A stretch of DNA of 60,165 bases from Pirellulales bacterium. GTDB lineage: Bacteria > Planctomycetota > Planctomycetia > Pirellulales > JAICIG01. Location: the NCBI GenBank assembly GCA_035533075.1, contig DATLUO010000257.1, forward strand, positions 1 to 60,165, given 5' to 3'. A program made the translations under genes and the position numbers. The notes beneath the pieces are model-generated. The model was not told the DNA's origin. It saw only the letters and a list, made by a program, of their open reading frames with translations, and did no database searches. Of this stretch, positions 17,560-25,648 are shown one piece after another. Positions within the stretch are counted from its first letter, which is position 1. Each line of letters begins with the position of its first letter.

Positions 17560-20040
17560 TCAATCGTCGTCATCCTCCTCCCCGCGGGCAATGACGAACG
17601 ATGCCCGCACCGGCGGAGGCATGCGCGAATCGGCCCCGCGCACGCTGCGCCAAATAATCTCGTTCAGCAGAATGTCGTCGGCCGCATCCTCGCGGCTGAA
17701 GTCGAGCCGGGCCGATTGCTCGACGCCCCATCCCGTGCCCGCGTTGCGGGCCTGCAAGTCGACCCCGGCCGGACGGTGCTGGTACGGCGACAGATCGGGC
17801 CTGGCCTGAAACGAGGCATACATCGGCCGGGCGGCGGCGTCGAACTGGCTCATCGGCTTCAGCCCCAGTATCAACTCCATCGTCCGCAACATGCTGGATG
17901 TCGAATACATGCTCGAATCGACCGCGCGCCGCTTGCAGTAGGGACTGATTGCCAGTGCCACAGTGCGGTGGGCATCGACGTGGTCGGAGCCGTTTTGAGC
18001 ATCGTCTTCGACCACGAAGATCGCCGTGTCTTTCCAGAACTTGCTCTTGCTCACCGCTTCGACCAACTGGCCCAGGGCCAGATCGTTGTCGGCCACCATC
18101 GCCGTCGGCGTGGGCTTGCCTTTGCTCTGGCCGTAGGTGTGATCGTTGGGCAGCCGGAGCACGATGAACTGCGGCATCTCGCCGGCCTGCTCGAAGCCGT
18201 GCAATTCCTCGATGAAACGGTCGGCCCGTTTCACGTCGGGATAGTCGAGGTCGTAACTGCGGAATTGCGGGTCGAAGTGCCCCTCCAGCGCCGGCAACGT
18301 GGCCACCGCTGGATCGCCCTTCTTCTCGCCTTCATCGATGAACTCGCCGTAGCTGCGATAGCTCACGCCCGCCTCGCGGCATCGGTCCCAAATATAGCCG
18401 CCGGCCGGCATGGCGATCTCGAAATGGCCTTCGCTCGGATACTTCAGCTTTTTCTGGCCGCCCCGATAGACCAAGGGCCAGGTCTTTTCGACGAAGTCGG
18501 TGGCGTAGGCGGCCATGCTCCACTCATGCCCGTCGGCGCTCACTTCGCTCTCGACGTAAAAGTTGTCGAGCAGCACGAACTCGCGGGCCAGGGCGTGATG
18601 ATTCGGCGTTACCTCTTCGCCGAACAGGCAGAGGTTCGGGTCGCCGTTGCCTTCGGGCATGTCGCCAAACACCTGATCGTAGGTGCGGTTCTCTTTGACG
18701 ATATAGATGCAATGCCGGATGGGCGTCTTTCCGCCCTGCGTGGCCGGAATAGGATGATTCGGCTCGCCCGGCTCGGCAACCGGCGAAAAGTCCGACTTGA
18801 GCGGACTGGCGCGATAGGCGGCTTCGCTATAGCGGGCCATGTCGTCGGGCGAGGGACTGTCGATCGCGCTCAGCGTGCCGCGGAACAAACCGCCGATATA
18901 CTGCCGCACCGTGGCGGGCGGGTCGCGGTGCGGGTTCGGTCCCTGCACGTTGGCGTGCGACATCAGCCCCTTGCCGTTGGCCACGTAGATCTTGTTGTCG
19001 CGCCCGAACCGCACCGAGGTTGGATACCAGCCGACCGGAATAAAGCCCATCGAGCGGCTCTCGCCCGGCTCGCTGACGTTGAACACGGCCAGGTTGTTGT
19101 TGTCGGCGTTGGCCACGAACAGCACCTTGCCGTCGGGCGACAGGGCCAGGCTGTTGGGCGTGCTGCCGTTGGGCGCTTTGGGATAGAGCGCACTGGAAAT
19201 GGTCTCGGTCGCATGGCCGGTTTTCGTTTCGAGCACGCTGACGGTGTTGGAATTGGCGCAGGCCACGAACAGCCGTTCGCCGTCGGGCGACAGCGCCATC
19301 TCCGTCGGATGAGCCGCGGTGGCCCAGGTGTCGTCGACTTCCATCGCCTCGAGATCGACGACCGCCACGGCCGCTTTTCCCCACAGACTCACGAACAGCC
19401 GCTTGCCGTCCGGCGTGGGCAGCGCCGTATACGGATAGCTGTCTTCGCCGAGTTCCAGCCATTGAGTTCGGCCTGGCTCGTCGAGCGGCACGGCGGCCAG
19501 CGCGTGCCCCCACGCGCCGCAGACATAGAGCGTATCGTCGTCGGAGTTGATGGCCAGCCCGGCCGGGACAAAGGTTTTGCCGTCCTGGGCCACGCGAAGC
19601 TGGCGATGATCGCTCAGGTAGCCGTCGGACACGGCGAACGCATGCACGACCTCGTTTTCGCCGCCGCTGGCGAAGATGCGTTTGCCGTCGCGGTCGAAAC
19701 AAAGGCCGTAAAACGCCTGCGGCAAGTTGACGCGCGAGACGACGGTTTGATGTTTCAGATCGACGATCACGATTTCATGGTCGCCGTAGCCCGCGTGCAG
19801 CACGGCGGCGAGCGGCTCTTTGGGGTGCAGCGCGATCTGCACCGGAAAGTCGCCCAGCTTGATTTGCTTGCCCGTCGGCTTGAGCGACCATTGGTTCGGG
19901 AGCAAAACCGTGCCTTTTTCGCTCATGCCCGGCAGCCGGCGCAGCTCGTGCCGAGGGACGGCCGGCTGCTGCGCCTGCGCGGCAACGGCAAGGCAGGACA
20001 CAAGAAGTACGCACAGACCGGGACGCGGGCGATGAATCAC
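17560..20040 (-). CDS. Secreted YncE beta-propeller / alkaline-phosphatase-fold protein
   Basis: The product is about 826 residues. A signal peptide (LCVLLVSCLAVAAQAQ) leads into a seven-bladed YncE/YVTN-type propeller with repeating blades such as SPDGERLFVACANSNTVSV and SPDGKVLFVANADNNNLAV (about residues 40-400). The C-terminal half is an alkaline-phosphatase-superfamily phosphoesterase: HCIYIVKENRTYDQVFGDMP, VEDDAQNGSDHVDAHRTVAL and LRLPNDHTYGQSKGKP carry the metal-binding His and Asp residues. Proteins of this build are described as bifunctional YncE/alkaline phosphatase family. I chose the GTG at 20040 (MIHRPRPG) since the signal peptide starts there and GAGAG lies upstream; an upstream ATG at 20097 gives a random leader. 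Confidence 0.9.
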   Translation of the reverse strand: MIHRPRPGLCVLLVSCLAVAAQAQQPAVPRHELRRLPGMSEKGTVLLPNQWSLKPTGKQIKLGDFPVQIALHPKEPLAAVLHAGYGDHEIVIVDLKHQTVVSRVNLPQAFYGLCFDRDGKRIFASGGENEVVHAFAVSDGYLSDHRQLRVAQDGKTFVPAGLAINSDDDTLYVCGAWGHALAAVPLDEPGRTQWLELGEDSYPYTALPTPDGKRLFVSLWGKAAVAVVDLEAMEVDDTWATAAHPTEMALSPDGERLFVACANSNTVSVLETKTGHATETISSALYPKAPNGSTPNSLALSPDGKVLFVANADNNNLAVFNVSEPGESRSMGFIPVGWYPTSVRFGRDNKIYVANGKGLMSHANVQGPNPHRDPPATVRQYIGGLFRGTLSAIDSPSPDDMARYSEAAYRASPLKSDFSPVAEPGEPNHPIPATQGGKTPIRHCIYIVKENRTYDQVFGDMPEGNGDPNLCLFGEEVTPNHHALAREFVLLDNFYVESEVSADGHEWSMAAYATDFVEKTWPLVYRGGQKKLKYPSEGHFEIAMPAGGYIWDRCREAGVSYRSYGEFIDEGEKKGDPAVATLPALEGHFDPQFRSYDLDYPDVKRADRFIEELHGFEQAGEMPQFIVLRLPNDHTYGQSKGKPTPTAMVADNDLALGQLVEAVSKSKFWKDTAIFVVEDDAQNGSDHVDAHRTVALAISPYCKRRAVDSSMYSTSSMLRTMELILGLKPMSQFDAAARPMYASFQARPDLSPYQHRPAGVDLQARNAGTGWGVEQSARLDFSREDAADDILLNEIIWRSVRGADSRMPPPVRASFVIARGEEDDDD

Positions 20041-20158
20041 AGCGGTTCTCTCACGATGCGGGGGCATGGGGTGCGTTGCCAGCCAACGGCACGGCAACGA
20101 TCGTGTGGACGATTATAGTCCGGCGTTAGCGAGGGAGCGAGGTGCCGGCTAAGCAGGA

Positions 20159-20218
20159 GGAGGATGGCGTTCCTAGGCCGTCACTGCACGACTTGACGGG
20201 CTGGGAAGCCCATCCTCC
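20159..20218. repeat. 60-bp inverted-repeat element
   Basis: Two 25-nt arms flank a 10-nt loop. The left arm begins GGAGGATGGCGTTCCTAGG and the right arm ends GGGAAGCCCATCCTCC; the arms match at about 21 of 25 positions. It provides the last codons and stop of the truncated HTH gene, so it looks like an inserted MITE-like element. Confidence 0.7.
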
Positions 20219-20369
20219 GACAGCCGCTCCGGCGCTGTTTGGCCCCCTGCTGCGTGACACCGAACTCGGCGGCGAGGTGTTCTTGGGTTCCTTCTTCGAG
20301 GATGTGCCGTTCGTAGAGTTGGCAATCGCGGTCTTTCGGCGGACCGCCGCGCACTTTGCGGAGGGACAT
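20181..20369 (-). pseudogene. Truncated small helix-turn-helix protein
   Basis: The frame encodes 62 residues starting MSLRKVRGGPPKDRDCQL, with a helix-turn-helix-like segment TQEHLAAEFGVTQQGAKQR at about residues 28-46. After that the sequence turns into CRRMGFPARQVVQ, which is encoded by the inverted-repeat element at 20159-20218, so the normal C-terminus appears lost. Small HTH proteins of this kind (sigma-like or transposase-type recognition helices) are common in planctomycetes. No partner gene is adjacent. It may be non-functional. Confidence 0.5.
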
Positions 20370-20420
20370 GGGGGTGGAGATGGGGGGATTTTGGATTTTG
20401 GATTGGGTTGCGCGAGCGAC

Positions 20421-20459
20421 GTAAGGTGGGGCCAGCGAGCTTGCGAGCGCCGGCCCACC
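20421..20459 (+). repeat. Family A hairpin, stand-alone copy
   Basis: The plus strand reads GTAAGGTGGGGCCAGCGAGC, then TTGCGAGCGCCGGCCCACC. Unlike most copies it is not next to the end of a recognisable plus-strand gene. It is followed by a TCTTGGGGTC-type tandem motif (about 20478-20515). Confidence 0.7.
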
Positions 20460-21089
20460 GTGATCGGCGCTGTTTGGGTCTTCGGTCTTGGGTCTTGGGG
20501 TCTTGGGGTCTTAGTTGTAGAAATGCTTGTGAAGAAATGAAAAGGTGCGCGCGGATTTTGGATCGCAAGCCGCGACGCCTCCATGACTTGCGGCAACGGC
20601 GGAACGCATCAAAGTTGGTTTATAAAAGTATTTCTCGCGCTCCTCCTTCACGCTGGTTTTCGCACATCTCTCATCCTCTCCTGCAACTGGCTTGCGATGT
20701 TTCTGTTTTGCGCCGGTCTCCGCCGACCGCAGATCAGACATGGAGCCGGCTTCAGCCGGTTTTTGGGCCGTTTGCCACCAGCTTTAGCTGGTGGTGCCGA
20801 AATACTATTCCCTGGCTAGCCGACTTTAGCCGGGCTTCTCGGTCCTGGATTTAGCCGTTGCCAACACGACACCTTCAGGGGTAAAGCTTCGCCGAACCCG
20901 TTCCCATTTTCACACTAACCCGAAGCGCCGCCTAGGCGGGCTGGAAGACGCGGAATCTGCGGGAAGTTCGTCGCGCCGTCGTCGATTAGAAACCAACGTC
21001 AATAACCGCCGGGCAAGCCGGCGGCATGTCGTATTCGCCATCCTTCCTGGCGCAACAAAACCGAGGCTCTTTCAGGGAGGGCCAAGGAA
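20460..21089. other. Gene-poor stretch with hairpin repeats
   Basis: No convincing gene is seen. Near 20745-20850 there are three short stem-loops of one style: GCCGGCTTCAGCCGG, CCACCAGCTTTAGCTGGTGG, and TAGCCGACTTTAGCCGGGC. At 20881-20930 there is one copy of repeat family E. At about 21013-21030 a GCCGGGCAAGCCGGC hairpin follows. Phrases such as GCAACTGGCTTGCGATG (20684 onwards) recur in degenerate form at 52.6-53.1 kb. Confidence 0.55.
20881..20930 (+). repeat. Family E repeat, copy 1
   Basis: The sequence begins GTAAAGCTTCGCCGAACCCG and ends TAACCCGAAGCGCCG. A nearly identical copy occurs in the opposite orientation at 41702-41750 and a more divergent one at 41611-41674, about 20 kb away. 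Confidence 0.8.
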
Positions 21090-21710
21090 ATGTTCAAGGA
21101 CGAGGCTGCCGAACGTCAGCGTTCGCGGCAATTCGGCCGCCGCGAAGCAAACCCTCCTAGTGAGGTAATCGAGGGGCAAAAACCCCGCATTTCCACGGTC
21201 GGTGTAAATTTACACCGACCGGAGCGGTCGAACTCGCAGGCGGCGCGAATGTTCAATGTTTCCGAAAAGTCGGTGGCTTTTGCCACGCGGGTCTTGGCCT
21301 CCGGCCACGAGCAAGTGATCGCCGCGGTGGAAGGCGGCTGTGTCTCGGTCTCCGACGCGGCGGCGATCGTCAAGCTGCTCAAGCCGCGGCAGCGAGAGCT
21401 GCTAGAGCTGGTCCATTCGGGCAAGGCCCGCACGTTGCGAGCGGCGGCGAAACTGAAGAAACCCAAAACTGTGCCGGCGGCCGTGTTGCGCAGCAATCCG
21501 CGCGATCCGCAGGTGATGCGCGGCAAGGTCCGCCGCGCGTATAGTTGTTTCATGGACGACTACGAGGCGTTCCGCGGCTATGTCGAGATGGCGGCCGACG
21601 GTTGCGGCGGCGACAACGCCTTCATCACGCGTGCCCGCGAATGCCTGGCCGCCGCCCAGGCCGCCATGTACGACTGCCTGCAGCACTACGGCCGCGCGAA
21701 AGGCGCGTAA
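21090..21710 (+). CDS. ParB-like DNA-binding (HTH) protein
   Basis: The product is about 206 residues. The core NSQAARMFNVSEKSVAFATR is a ParB/KorB-type helix-turn-helix (about residues 50-70), followed by VLASGHEQVIAAVEGGCVSV and SDAAAIVKL, the typical second helix bundle of ParB-family and phage/plasmid partition-like proteins. The N-terminal ParB nuclease-like domain is absent, so this is a short form. AAGGAA lies just upstream of the ATG. A perfect 26-bp palindrome lies inside the gene (21196-21221). Two decayed segments related to residues 30-45 occur near 52.9 and 53.3 kb. A parA partner is not present. Function in partition is therefore doubtful; a role as a mobile-element or regulatory protein is equally possible. 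Confidence 0.7.
   Translation: MFKDEAAERQRSRQFGRREANPPSEVIEGQKPRISTVGVNLHRPERSNSQAARMFNVSEKSVAFATRVLASGHEQVIAAVEGGCVSVSDAAAIVKLLKPRQRELLELVHSGKARTLRAAAKLKKPKTVPAAVLRSNPRDPQVMRGKVRRAYSCFMDDYEAFRGYVEMAADGCGGDNAFITRARECLAAAQAAMYDCLQHYGRAKGA
21196..21221. repeat. Perfect 26-bp palindrome inside the ParB-like gene
   Basis: The left arm is CGGTCGGTGTAAA and the right arm is its exact complement TTTACACCGACCG, centred on AAATTT. Homologous positions near 52.9 kb and 53.3 kb are also palindromic though their arm sequences differ. It could be a binding site for the protein it encodes. Confidence 0.85.
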
Positions 21711-21925
21711 GGTGGACCGGCGCCGCTGATTGATTGACGTTGCAACGCACGCGCAATGAAATGACAATGGATCCGCATAAAGGCTTGGCTGCCGCGCGTT
21801 TGACGCCTCGCCGCGTGAAGCCATCAACAAGGAGGTTGAAATGAAAACAGGGAGTAGTGTGGATAAATCGCTTGAGGAACAGAGTCCACAAGCTTCCGAA
21901 CCCAACATTTGAGGGGCAGCACATC

Positions 21926-22165
21926 ATGGCGGCGCCGACGACACTAACCGAACTTGTGGAGCGGTTCGAGCGGAACCGCCCGTCGTATCAGGCTACGGCC
22001 TACAACGAGACGCAGCTCCGCCGCGAGTTTTTAGACCCCTTCTTCAAGGCCCTCGGTTGGGACGTCGACAACGAACGCGGCCACGCCGAAGCCTATAAAG
22101 ACGTCATCCACGAAGACGCCATCAAGGTCAGAAAAAGGGTCAGAACGATTTTGAAATCGTTCTGA
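21926..22165 (+). pseudogene. N-terminal stump of a restriction-modification protein
   Basis: From the ATG at 21926 (GAGGGG upstream) the product reads TELVERFERNRPSYQATAYN, then ETQLRREFLDPFFKALGWDV and YKDVIHEDAIKV. This is the characteristic start of type IIG/Eco57I-like methyltransferase-endonucleases and related restriction enzymes, whose next segment would carry the nuclease motif. Here, after about 68 codons, the frame runs straight into a terminator-like palindrome (22132-22173) and stops at 22165. Full-length relatives are many hundreds of residues, so this is a remnant. It is convergent with the Nudix-SLOG operon. Confidence 0.7.
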
Positions 22166-22173
22166 CCCTTTTT
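22132..22173. terminator. Bidirectional terminator-like palindrome
   Basis: The arms are perfect 20-mers, AAAAAGGGTCAGAACGATTT and its complement, with a 2-nt loop. A-rich and T-rich ends give a U-tract on both strands, as in a bidirectional intrinsic terminator. It lies between the plus-strand restriction remnant and the end of the minus-strand Nudix-SLOG gene (stop at 22203). It could also be a mobile palindromic element that truncated the restriction gene. Confidence 0.75.
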
Positions 22174-22202
22174 TTGACCAAACTGTTACCCCCAATTTGT
22201 TG

Positions 22203-23204
22203 TTAAATTCGGCTCTGCCGGCGCACTGGTACAATCTCGATCTGCAACGGCGGGCCGGAGGCGGTGGCATGCCGGGCATATTGCACGATCTCGCCAGTGC
22301 CACCTCGTTTGCTGTTGACTTCGCCGTCCCACAGGGCGATAAGCAAGTCGCAGCGATTGACGACGTGTCGGCCAACCGCTTCATACATTTCGTTGCGCTC
22401 CGGCCCGTAAACGGCGACAGCTTGACTGGAATGTCCTCCGAGCGGCAGCGAGTACCACTCGGCCGCACGGTGGAGGAATTGTTCGAACTCCGCGGCTGAT
22501 TCGCCGGTGAAGTCGTGCCGATAAAGCTTGAGCGGCAACGGAAGGGGAGAAATCAGCCGATACCCACGGGCCAGCGCCTGCTGCCCGAAGAGTTGATCGG
22601 CGCCGGCCGCCAAGGGCGACAGGGCTTCGATCGCCCGTCCGCCCGCCTCGCGTTCGGCTTTCTCGAAAACCGCGCTCAACTTGCGCGAGATCGCTGCTCG
22701 GTCGTCGCTCCGCAAATCGCGATGGCCGCTGACGCCGATCGCATAAACATCGGGTTTCCGCGCGACCGGCAGCCGGCCCGTCTTGCCGAGAAGCAATGAC
22801 ATCGTGGGGCTGATCGCGCGGCCGTCGTGCATGGCTTCGGCCGAAATTTCCTCACTTCCAAGCCAGGCGTTTTCGGGCCGTTGCTCGATGCGGCACAGCT
22901 CGTCGCCGTTCAGTTCGACGTCGAACAGCTCCATGGTGTACGCCGTCTCGGCGCCTGCACGCCGCGATGTGGCGACGTAGTGGAGCCGTGCGGTCGGGTC
23001 ATCGGCCATCGCCAAGCCGCCGGGTGCGACGCCCAACTCCTCGCCGATCTCGCGCACCAGGCAGTCGCGAAACGTCTCGTCCGCATACCTGTGCCCCCCG
23101 ACGAAATGAAACGCGGCCCATTCGGGATTCCACTGGGCCAGGTACTCGGTTTCACCTGTGCGGCGGCGCGTGATGAGGGCCAGCGCGGCAAGCGACGTTC
23201 TCAT
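22203..23204 (-). CDS. Nudix hydrolase fused to a SLOG-like nucleotide-sensing domain
   Basis: The product is about 333 residues. Residues 1-135 form a Nudix domain with a complete box: GGHRYADETF followed by RDCLVREIGEELGV fits G-x5-E-x7-REUXEEXGU. Nudix enzymes hydrolyse nucleoside diphosphate-linked compounds. Residues 150-333 start VYAIGVSGHRDLRSDDRAAI, and include LSPLAAGADQLFGQQALARG, then CDLLIALWDGEVNSKRGGTG. This Rossmann-like pattern (GHRDL, AxGADQ, DLLIAxWDG, GGTxE) is that of SLOG/LOG-DprA-type domains, which bind nucleotides or related ligands in conflict systems. It is the last gene of a three-gene leftward operon (9-nt gap after the kinase gene). The fusion is unusual; biochemical role is inferred. 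Confidence 0.85.
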   Translation of the reverse strand: MRTSLAALALITRRRTGETEYLAQWNPEWAAFHFVGGHRYADETFRDCLVREIGEELGVAPGGLAMADDPTARLHYVATSRRAGAETAYTMELFDVELNGDELCRIEQRPENAWLGSEEISAEAMHDGRAISPTMSLLLGKTGRLPVARKPDVYAIGVSGHRDLRSDDRAAISRKLSAVFEKAEREAGGRAIEALSPLAAGADQLFGQQALARGYRLISPLPLPLKLYRHDFTGESAAEFEQFLHRAAEWYSLPLGGHSSQAVAVYGPERNEMYEAVGRHVVNRCDLLIALWDGEVNSKRGGTGEIVQYARHATASGPPLQIEIVPVRRQSRI

Positions 23205-23213
23205 GTTGACCCC

Positions 23214-25580
23214 TTAATCTGGTCTGTCAGTGACCATGATCCGACCCAGAATCGGCGTGAGGGCACCGCGAAATTCGCTGCGTTCGAATAGGCGGAGCGT
23301 CTCCTCGACTTTGTTGCCGAGGGCCTTCCAAAGCCGACAGAGCTGTTTGTAGGTGCTGTTGGCCATGCCTCCCCGGCCGGGACTGAGCTCGGCCAGGGCG
23401 TCACGGTAAAATCGCTCACCGATGGAACAATCGCTTAAGATCAAACAAGCTTCACCCTCGCTGGCAAAGACCCAAAAGCGGTCGTTCCGCGCGATATCGG
23501 TCATCCTTCGGCATATTTCGCCGACCTGTTCCGCGTAAGCTGTGGCTTTCGCCGACTCGCAATTGAGCAGCGCGAGCGTCGCGGCGTTGATCCCGGTATA
23601 ATAATCCTTTGTGGCAACGAAGGCTTCTTCGTAGACCATCAATGCTTGGGCGTACATCTGCGCCGCAGTCGTCTTGGCCAAATCGGCAAATTCGCAGTTC
23701 GAGCCTTCCCAACGCCTGTCGCCGGCATCTTTGAACAGTCGTCCGATTCGACCCAGCGTTTCGAAATCGCCGAAGTCCCGCGCGGTGTCACGGAGCTTTT
23801 CCAGCACGGGCTCGGCAAGCGAGGCGAACCCGCACTCGATTTCCAGCAGTACACCTTCGGCGATGAGAGGTATGGCATGGGCCGCGTCTTCACGAATCGT
23901 GACCCTGCTCGCCACACGGGATGAGTCCGCTTCGACCTTGAAAACGGTGTCTTCGATAACGGCCCGGCCCGCTTCGTAGTCCTTCGCCTTCCAGTGGCGA
24001 TGCGCGACGGCCAAGGGGATTCGATAGCTCGGCACGCCGCCTTGGTTGCCGTAGACTTGGAGGCACTCCTGCAGCATGCCCGCTGACCTCGGCATCCGCG
24101 CGGCGGCGACGCCCGCGGCAATGAGGGCATGTTCCGCCGCCGGCTGCTCGTAATTCCAGCGAACATTCAGCAGACCATAGACCACCAAAGCCCAGTACAA
24201 CTCATCGCGCCACTTGTCGCAGCGTTGGTTATGTTCAAAGCCCAACCACAGTGCGGCTTCCTTGCGAATTCGCAGCACGATGGAGGTCAGCGCATCGAGC
24301 TTCTTGATGCCGGTCCGATATACCTTGGGCAGCCTGGAAAGCGTCTCGATTTGCTCGCGGGAGTTGAGACGGCAAGTCAGCTCGTGCAGCCACTCCTCGA
24401 AGGCGAGAAACATGAACATGCGTTGGGCGCGCTCCGCCTCCAGGCTGGGAAGCGAGGGGCCTGGAGTCGGCAGAAACGCCCGCTGCCCCAGCAATCGCGC
24501 TCGCACGCGGCCATCGGACAGAATGCCGGACAGCAGCCGGACCTTGAGCTCGGTCTCGAGTTTGGCGAAGTCCCAGGCCAGCACATTCCGCGGCCGCATT
24601 TCTTCATAATCGAACACGGCGGGATATTCGACCTCGCCGCGCCGGACTCCCACCAGGACGTTTCGGCCGTGCAGGTCGCCGTGCGAGCGGCCTACGAGTG
24701 AATCGGGAAGGTGGTGCTGATGGTCCGGCTCCATCATCCATTCGACGAAGTCAACCGGATCCAGGTACCGCGCCGGTTCGAGGGCCAGGTCGGCGTCGGG
24801 CTTATCGCTGCCGCAGATCAGCCAGACCGCGTCCCGGCGCATCTGGCGGCGGCCGAAATCGGACTTCCACAGCGACAAAACCGGTGCGGCGCTTTGCCCC
24901 ATCCGCAACCGCGCGCGGTAGAATTCGGCGGTCGCTTCCAGACCCGCGGTCGCACCCGGAAAAAACCAGCGGCCCAAATCGGTGAAGACCTGCGAGATGG
25001 CACGCTCCACGGAAAGTGGGTCAGGACGGTCATCGCGCACCGCCCACTCCGCCGCGGTTTCCAACGTCTCGGGGCGGCCGTTTTCGCTGTTCAAGCCGAA
25101 CAGCGTGTACGCATCGCGGTAGAGCACGGCCGCGCGGTCGCCCTCCAGCCCCGCCACGAGGCGCACGGGCGACAGAATGCGGCTGGCGACCTGCCGATCG
25201 TGCGAACAGGCCCGCCAGCCCTCGAAATCCGGCTCAACTTTGCTCCGTTGCCCGACCTTGACGACGTGCGTTTCGTAAGAGCCTGCGTATTTGACCTCGA
25301 TGCCCAAAACGACTTTTTGTCGAAAGTCGGATGAGTAGCCGGTGAAGCAGCGAGATACCAGAATCCGTTCCGGCGGATGTTCGGTCGCCGCTCCCGGTCC
25401 TGCTGCAACATCGTTTGCGACCGAGGGCCGGCCCGCACTTTGCCCGGTGGAATCGGCCGTGGGGCACGTACCCGGCGGAGCGAAGATCACGACCAACTCG
25501 CGTGCCAGCCGCGCGCGGAGCTCGGCGGACAGCGACCCGCTCACGCTGGCGGTAAAATCGACGTGGCAGTCATGAATCAC
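23214..25580 (-). CDS. APH-fold kinase-like protein with C-terminal TRAFs-binding/TPR repeats
   Basis: The product is about 788 residues. An N-lobe strand with lysine (ETHVVKVG, near residue 106) and the catalytic block GRSHGDLHGRNVLVG (near 298) with AVFDYEEM (near 323) mark an aminoglycoside-phosphotransferase/choline-kinase-type kinase. The first 40 residues (IHDCHVDFTASVSGSLSAEL) may be a separate small domain. The C-terminal 350 residues are helical. They contain YYTGINAATLALLNCESAKA, ICRRMTDIA and an EACLILSDCSIGERFYRDAL repeat, matching the TRAFs-binding (DUF4071) TPR-like module seen in bacterial conflict proteins. The GTG at 25580 has GGAAGGTG 5 nt upstream; an ATG at 25658 would overlap the previous gene by 10 nt. 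Target of phosphorylation is unknown. Confidence 0.83.
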   Translation of the reverse strand: MIHDCHVDFTASVSGSLSAELRARLARELVVIFAPPGTCPTADSTGQSAGRPSVANDVAAGPGAATEHPPERILVSRCFTGYSSDFRQKVVLGIEVKYAGSYETHVVKVGQRSKVEPDFEGWRACSHDRQVASRILSPVRLVAGLEGDRAAVLYRDAYTLFGLNSENGRPETLETAAEWAVRDDRPDPLSVERAISQVFTDLGRWFFPGATAGLEATAEFYRARLRMGQSAAPVLSLWKSDFGRRQMRRDAVWLICGSDKPDADLALEPARYLDPVDFVEWMMEPDHQHHLPDSLVGRSHGDLHGRNVLVGVRRGEVEYPAVFDYEEMRPRNVLAWDFAKLETELKVRLLSGILSDGRVRARLLGQRAFLPTPGPSLPSLEAERAQRMFMFLAFEEWLHELTCRLNSREQIETLSRLPKVYRTGIKKLDALTSIVLRIRKEAALWLGFEHNQRCDKWRDELYWALVVYGLLNVRWNYEQPAAEHALIAAGVAAARMPRSAGMLQECLQVYGNQGGVPSYRIPLAVAHRHWKAKDYEAGRAVIEDTVFKVEADSSRVASRVTIREDAAHAIPLIAEGVLLEIECGFASLAEPVLEKLRDTARDFGDFETLGRIGRLFKDAGDRRWEGSNCEFADLAKTTAAQMYAQALMVYEEAFVATKDYYTGINAATLALLNCESAKATAYAEQVGEICRRMTDIARNDRFWVFASEGEACLILSDCSIGERFYRDALAELSPGRGGMANSTYKQLCRLWKALGNKVEETLRLFERSEFRGALTPILGRIMVTDRPD

Positions 25581-25648
25581 GACATCACCTTCCCTTTGTC
25601 GCGCCTTTGCGCCGCGGAGAACGACAACGCGGAAAACGTGCCGGCTAA

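Noticed and set aside
17506-20118. A very long open frame on the plus strand, opposite the phosphatase gene
   Set aside because: It is the antisense of a gene with clear signal peptide, propeller and phosphatase motifs; the plus-strand product is His/Arg/Val-rich with no motifs. Long antisense frames are expected at this GC content.
20098-22200. Possible integrated phage or insertion sequence around the HTH, ParB-like and restriction remnants
   Set aside because: No transposase, integrase, phage structural gene, or flanking direct repeats were found, so only decay and small palindromic elements can be supported.
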